DNA of 64,000 nucleotides, taken from assembly GCA_015680685.1 (NCBI GenBank), contig MNCI01025086.1:136787-200786 (forward strand). Direction: 5' to 3'. The DNA comes from Gnetum montanum. Its lineage: Eukaryota; Streptophyta; Gnetopsida; Gnetales; Gnetaceae. The notes beneath the pieces are model-generated. The model saw only the letters and a program-made list of their open reading frames with translations. It did no database searches and was not told the origin of the DNA. The translations under genes were made by a program, and so were the position numbers. This document shows, one piece after another, positions 58,521 through 64,000 of the stretch. Every line of letters begins with the position of its first letter. The stretch's first letter is position 1.

Positions 58521-59521
58521 TGATGACTGCATGATCCGGTCGAACTCCATAGACTAAGTGCCTACACACCCCATGGAACACTTGGGGTTAATCATTTGTT
58601 GTCTTTCCAAACTTACTTTTGATTGTCATGGTGTATGGTTAAGTAAGTCCGAGGTATATGATTTTTATGGTCTTTTATGTTTTATCTCCTATGCTATCGA
58701 GATGAAGGGTTGGAGAAACTAACTAACTCTAACTAATGAACTAATTCTAAATTACCTAGCATCAGCATTTGTTCCCACTTACCGTACACACCCTGAACCG
58801 ATGCAATCGCAGCTACAAATGCTAATCATTACTGGGATCACCATGTGTAACACACGTGCTCTAAGTGGTCGTACTGAGGCACTTAACTAGGAGGAAAGGG
58901 TTGAGAGAATCTAATCTAGCCTAAGTGCGATGAGTAGCCAATTCCTTGACTAACCATACACATCTTGGTGCATCACTACCACTAGGATTACTAAGCGCAA
59001 ATCCTGGATATGCCACTGGGTTACCAAGTAGTCACACTTAGATGCTCGTAATCAAGTCGTACTCATACCGCGTTGCGAAGAGCAGCCGATTCCTTGACTA
59101 TCCATACACATCCTTAGATACTCGTAATCAAGTCATACTCATTCCACATTCTAGGAGTTTAAGGGTGAGAGAGAGAAAGTAATAAATAATATTAAAATAA
59201 ATCCTATTCCATGCAGTGCAAGGTTTATCCAGGAAGTTCATCTTTATTTCCGTACACAACTTGTGTTCAGGTACAATGTTGCTCGAATAAAGATTTGTTC
59301 ACTTTAGGAATCCTACTATGGGCACATGGAAAATATTCTATCTCTGGAATGATCAATCTGCTAGAGTTTCCCTACTTCTAACCCAAGATGAGGAAACAAG
59401 AAAGAGCCGCCTCTTATTTATAGATATGAAGATGCACCGCAATATCGCGTACACAATATCACAGGGGATGATGCAATATCGCGTACGTGATATCACAGCC
59501 CATGCGAATCACGTCTCATCA
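58521..59521 (-). repeat. 5' LTR of GP-2
   Basis: 1001 bases, TGATGA...CTCATCA. GATATC-type repeats lie at about 59440-59505. The inner end lacks about 50 bases present in the 3' LTR (after tgatga it jumps to ctgcatgatccgg). Confidence 0.9.
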
Positions 59522-60462
59522 TCAGTATTATTAGAAAAGGAGGTTGCTCTTTCTTACTTGACATGGAATTGTTTGCGTTCTATACTGGTAGTGTGTTAGG
59601 AATTTTTGCAAAGTGAACTTGCCTTTCAGTGATTAGGGATTTTTCTTTTGTGTTTTTAGGTCTATGAACTATATTCTGAATCACCTCTTTCATTTTATTA
59701 AACTATAAAAGATCATACATTGAAATGTTAGCTTTAATTTTCTTCAAATCCTTAACTAGCTCGTAAGACTTGTGTTCATCTTTGGATTCTTGTTGAGGTG
59801 GAGTTCTTCTAAGTATGGAAGGGGATTTTGGTCATTGTGGGATGTTTACTTGGGATGACATGGTCTGAGCATTCATGTTGTTTTGACTATGAGCTCTTCT
59901 ATTTGGAGGAGTATAAAGATCATTCCTAGCTTGTTGTCGTGTGTTGTTCATGATGTTACTAAGTCTATGTTAGCTAGTGTTATGTGGGTTGGGGTCACTT
60001 ACCATAACTTGTTGTAATGAAGAAACCTCTCCATTTTCTATTTCATGAGGTACATTAAGGACCAAAAAATGGGTTTTCCCATTTTTTTGACCTTGGGTAT
60101 TATTGCCATATAATGTTAAAAACTAGGGACAAGTCTTCTCAGAATGTTGCCTTATGTTATGGAGATTACAATAATCATCATTAATTGATGTGCTAGGCTT
60201 CTTAGATTGTATATGACCCTTTTTTTTATTCTAATTTAATTCAACTACTTCATTTGAAAGTTTTTGAGATGAAGTTAATATCTGGTCATCTGATTTTTAG
60301 TTTGAGTTGGGGGTTCAATAGGATTGGATATCCCATTTGGGTTTACGATTGATGGGATTAAGGCTTTCAATTGGTCATCATTTAAACCATTGTTAAATGG
60401 TATAAATGAAGAAGACATTAAACTCTAAAAATGATTATTTAAAGGTTGGGTTAGTTGAAAGG
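59522..60462 (-). pseudogene. PI-2 gag, 3' part
   Basis: On the minus strand, decayed gag text includes the zinc-knuckle-like YCNLHNIRQHSEKTCP (about 60180-60130). An asparagine-rich part follows (NNTRQQARNDLYTPP near 59940), then the block shared with PI-1 near 59820-59700 (LRRTPPQQ.., MYDLL). It is cut on the left by GP-2 and on the right by the LTR of GO-3. The 5' LTR and gag start must lie beyond the GO-3 insertion. Confidence 0.65.
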
Positions 60463-61314
60463 TGATGAATCATGATTCATTAGACCGTGATATCACATAC
60501 ACGATGTCGAGTACATGATATCGCAGCCTAGCTAGCGATATCGTATACGCGATATCACGGTTCCTGTGTGAGCCTATAAATACATAATGGGGCACATGGG
60601 AAAGAGATTTTTTTTAGTAAGATTAGTTTTAATCAGTAGGTAGAAATTAGTTCATTTTTTAGTTCTTCTCAACCCATTCTCCCAGTGCATGCCGCAGTGT
60701 GATGATTGTAATTGTACAGCACCTTTATTCAAGTGTGATGTACTTGGACATGCACATGACTAGAAATAAAGACCACGATTAATTCATCATTTTAGCATTA
60801 AATTAGTTTAATTATTTAATTATTATTATTATATATTGCTTTCATAGTTAATATCTCTTCACCCTAAACTCCTTAAACGTGGAATGACTACGACTTAATC
60901 ACGAGCATTTAAGTGTGACTACTTGGTAACCCAGTAGTGTACCTAGGATCTACGCTTGGTAATCCTACTAGTAGTCATGCACAAGGTCCAAGATGTGTAC
61001 GTATGATTAAGGAATAAATGCTCATCGCACTTAGGCTAGCTTAGACTCTCTCTCCGTTTTCCTCCTAGCTTAACTAAAGTTATTTTCCATTGTCTCCAGG
61101 AGTAGCACTAGGTTAGAAACTACATCATACACATCACTCTAGACTAAACCATACGTGACAAAGAAAATACTAGTCCAAGTGGAAAGATAGCAAACTATGA
61201 TTAGTGAGTAACTATCTAGATACCACAACTAGCCTGTCTACAGAGTTCAACCAGATCGTGTGTGAAATTCTTGTATTTGTATGGTTGAGTGTAGGGGTAC
61301 CTCACTACTCATCA
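60463..61314 (+). repeat. 5' LTR of GO-3
   Basis: 852 bases, TGATGAATCA...CTCATCA. GATATC/GATGTC repeats at 60489-60562 are followed by gcctataaatac (about 60572). Confidence 0.85.
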
Positions 61315-61336
61315 TTGACACCATTGCCAAGGATGG
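61315..61336 (+). promoter_or_regulatory. Primer-binding site, tRNA-Asp type (GO-3)
   Basis: TTGACACCATTGCCAAGGATGG follows the LTR directly; it is a diverged tggcgccgttgccgggga. Confidence 0.6.
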
Positions 61337-61451
61337 TGTTAGTTATTTAGATTAGTTATATAATACAATATTGTTGTAACAAGTATTAACGATATATCCT
61401 TTAGAAAAGAAATTCAATTCAATTCAATTAAGTCACACACCACTCACAACA

Positions 61452-63730
61452 ATGTCTCTCTCACAAAACTATGCTAATGCCACAACAAGTAAGGCAATTC
61501 ATTGGAGAACCAACAAATTATATGATGATGAAGACAAAGTTTGGAGTACTCAACCTTCTTCAGGAAGTCCATATGTTCATGAGTATCCCAACAATACTCA
61601 AGGATTCTCGTCATCCAACTTTGACACATCTAGTAAGGATGAGACATCCCATAGAATGAGGAGGCCTAAAAGGCCTAGGACCTTCTTGATAATTAACAAG
61701 AACTTATTTGGGGATGATTGGAAGAGTTATAAAATCCATAACAAGTTTTATAGTTCCCTCTCTTTTTCTACTCCTTCAACATCAGATTGTGACATGGATG
61801 ACTATCTTTTAAGGGATCAGCGTAGAACTAAAAGTTGAGCTCACAAAGAAAATCGAGAACACCAACATGAATAAGGACAACATCATCCCATTGCACAAAC
61901 TCACAACCTACTTAGTGATGATGAATCCCTACTAGTCACTAAGAGCCTAATTCCTATACAAGAGGTCATTTGAATATCCTACAGGCATAGCAAGGAAAGC
62001 CATCTACCCAAGCTTGACTTAAATAACTTTTCTAAGTTTTTCAGAGGCTATGATTTAGATCCGCAACATCATCTATAAGCCTTCCATGATGTCTATATAT
62101 GGAAAAATATTGACAATGGATCACAAAAACTTAAGCTCTTTCCTTTGACACTCATTGGCCAAGCAAAAATATGGTACAGATCCTTAAAATCAAAATCAAT
62201 TCGTAGTTGGCCAACAATGGTAGAACTCTTTACTAAATGATATCAAACCTATGCCAGAGTATCAGCCTTGAGGAGACAAATCCAAGAATGAAAACAAGAG
62301 TAACATGGACCCTTGGACATGGCCTTGGAAAGATATTATGCATTGTTAAACAATTGCTCAATAGATGGGTTCTCTGAGGAAAGGCTAATGTACCATATCA
62401 TGGATGGGCTCCATAATGAAACAAGGGAAACCCTAAGGATGTATGCCTGAGGTCAACTATATGAGCTATAGACCCACCAACTCTAAGAGCTTATTAAGCA
62501 GGTAGAAAAAGAAGAAGGAGAAATGGATAAATGAAAGAATGTTAAAAACTCTCAACAGGACCAAAACCTTGAATTAGAAAAGGTTCATAACCATAAAAAG
62601 GAGGAATCAACTCATCTTGAGGAAGTGCAACCATTTCTACCTTTGCCAATGTAACAATCACTAGATGAAATCACAGAAAAGATTAATAAGATGACAAAGT
62701 GGGTGCATAGAAAATATGGAAAATATACTAACAATAGTAGAGGCACAACTATGCCAAATCAAGAAACAGGATAGGACACCACGCAAGAATCAAAACAAAG
62801 GGTAGAAGATAATAAGAATAAGAACTCAGCTGCCAACTTCTCATATCAATGCAACGTCTATCTATATGATTACCCCAAGGCCAATGCCCAGTTTTGTCAC
62901 ATTTACATGAGCATTGTGAAGGAATGTTACATCCAGATTTTGTACAAAAATATCAGGTTCAACCATAGTGGCAAAAGCATGGGGAAACCATCACCAACCC
63001 AACCGTATCCTTTGTATGTCCCAACATCAAATGCTTACTATGTTCAACATCTTGTTTCTCCAACCGAATCATCATCCTCTACTTCACCTCATCATTATCA
63101 TTCTCTAGAATACTATCCACTCATACCCTCTCTGCCAAGGTTGCCACCACATGTACCTTACACTTTTTCTCAACAACAATATTCTCATCCTTCACCTCCT
63201 TCTACATCACCACCAATTGTACTAGAAGCTTTTGCACCACAGCACCAACCTCTAAATGCTACTTGTGCTACTACTATCAACAGTAGTGGGAGTACTCAAA
63301 AGGACCCTTTCTTTAGGCATAGCCATAGGAAGAAGTAGTACGATGCTAAACCACTACATCTTCCAACCCAACACAAGTTCCATGTTGGGATTCATCCTTC
63401 TCCTCGAGCTCAACACCTCATGTTACCTTATCAGGGCCACCACTCAATACTCCAACAACCATGGAGCCCAATGAATATAGCCACATGGGGAGACATGTCG
63501 ATCCTTGCATACCATCTTACGGTCACGAGTGCCATAGTGGGTCAGTTCCTTATCACATGACCACATCTTATAATCTACCCCACTATGCCTACTATAATCA
63601 AATGTGTGAACCCTAATGGGATAAGTATGATCAAGTCCCAATATTTCCAACATGCAAGGATCCCAACCTTCCATTTATTAATTCTAGCCATGCTCAACCA
63701 TTTAGCTATGGGGGGTATCCTCAATTCTAA
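61452..63730 (+). pseudogene. GO-3 gag
   Basis: The ATG at 61452 (MSLSQNYANATTSK) opens a 128-codon frame to a TGA at 61836-61838. The same frame continues beyond it (ESLLVTKSLIPIQE.., LDLNNFSKFFRGYDLDPQHHL). The gag domain is at about 62100-62470 (KLFPLTLIGQAKIWYRSLK, GFSEERLMYHIMDGLHNE, ETRETLRMYA). A lysine/glutamate helix follows, then a zinc-knuckle relic near 62845 (YQCNVYLYDYPK). A one-base deletion there (ccccaagg against ccccaaagg in GO-1) shifts the frame into the open piece 62907-63338. The tail is Ser/Pro/His/Gln rich. No protease or polymerase follows. Confidence 0.75.
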
Positions 63731-64000
63731 CAACACAGAATTAATAATTTTTTTTCATTTCTTTAATTTTTTAATTTTTTGTTTTCTAGTTTTTCATCTT
63801 TCAATTTGTTACTTTATCTTTTTATGAATAATCTCATCTATGAATAAAGCACTCATGTGACTCATTGGTTGAGGTGTTGTTCTCTACTATCAAGTCTCGG
63901 GTGACTAATTATTTGAATAGCGAGCCCATAACATCCATCTACCCATTCCATTAATAAGAGGTTCTACCCTGGGTATAATGATATTCCTAATCATTAAAAC
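63731..64000 (+). other. GO-3 3' non-coding region, start
   Basis: T-rich stretch and sequence matching 20090-20360 of GO-2. No gene. Confidence 0.6.

Larger units (their letters stand above)
52116..59526 (-). mobile_element. GP-2: complete gag-protease LTR retrotransposon without pol
   Basis: The element runs 52121-59521 (7.4 kb) on the minus strand, with both LTRs, a primer site, gag-protease, non-coding DNA and a polypurine site. A 5-base duplication with one mismatch flanks it: tcaat (52116-52120) and tcagt (59522-59526). PI-1 (about 26205-26235) shows the target unbroken. No reverse transcriptase, RNase H or integrase was found anywhere in the 5.3-kb interior, and GP-1 has the same 3' half. 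It fits the class of terminal-repeat elements carrying only gag, here with a protease added. Confidence 0.85.
60463..64000 (+). mobile_element. GO-3: gag-only LTR retrotransposon, 5' part, continues past window
   Basis: 5' LTR, tRNA-Asp-type primer site, gag, and the start of the 3' non-coding region. It is the most complete 5' half of the GO family in the window and defines the gag start for GO-1. It sits inside PI-2 sequence. aaagg at 60458-60462 is the expected target duplication, to be found again beyond the window. Confidence 0.75.

Overview
This looks like repeat-dominated nuclear DNA from a land plant with a large, transposon-rich genome. The evidence is plant-type LTR retrotransposons (Tat/Ogre-like, Athila-like, gag-only), primer-binding sites matching plant tRNA-Asp and initiator tRNA-Met, a plant RTE-type LINE, and a fragment of a plant cytochrome P450 (CYP707A-like). 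No intact host gene was found. Almost every coding stretch carries stops and frameshifts. Many stops fit C-to-T change (CGA to TGA, CAG/CAA to TAG/TAA), as expected for old methylated transposons. The species was not identified.

Names used here: GP = gag plus protease elements with no polymerase (GP-1 at 1-3277 on +, GP-2 at 52121-59521 on -). GO = gag-only elements (GO-1 at 14057-18491 on -, GO-2 from 18492 on +, GO-3 from 60463 on +). PI = elements whose protease is followed almost directly by the integrase C-terminal tail (PI-1 at 25898-30261 on +; PI-2 on -, in pieces between 32295 and 60462). TO = a 15.3-kb Tat/Ogre-like element (35491-50795, +). SL = a short LTR element (7481-11302).

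Layout. 1-3277 is the 3' end of GP-1 with its LTR. 3278-14030 is AT-rich and holds a decayed LINE, two tRNA-like SINE remnants, the SL element with both LTRs and a TSD, and an RTE-type LINE remnant. 14057-21460 holds two gag-only elements arranged head to head. 21461-25897 holds an LTR-like leader, a long decayed Athila ORF1-like frame and an LTR. 25898-30261 is PI-1, whose 3' LTR contains the P450 fragment. 32295-60462 is PI-2, split by TO (inserted in its 3' non-coding part) and by GP-2 (inserted in its protease). The target sequence can be read across both insertions. 60463-64000 is the 5' half of GO-3.

The strongest unusual signal is in TO. Between its protease and reverse transcriptase, where Ogre elements are known to carry an intron, lies about 6 kb holding an opposite-strand gene with candidate splice sites. 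That gene appears to encode an Athila-ORF1-like domain, an acidic repeat region and a helical C-terminus. The stretch is bordered by arrays of a short GGCCTAAAACT-type repeat. None of the GP, GO or PI elements encodes a reverse transcriptase, so they would depend on another element for copying.
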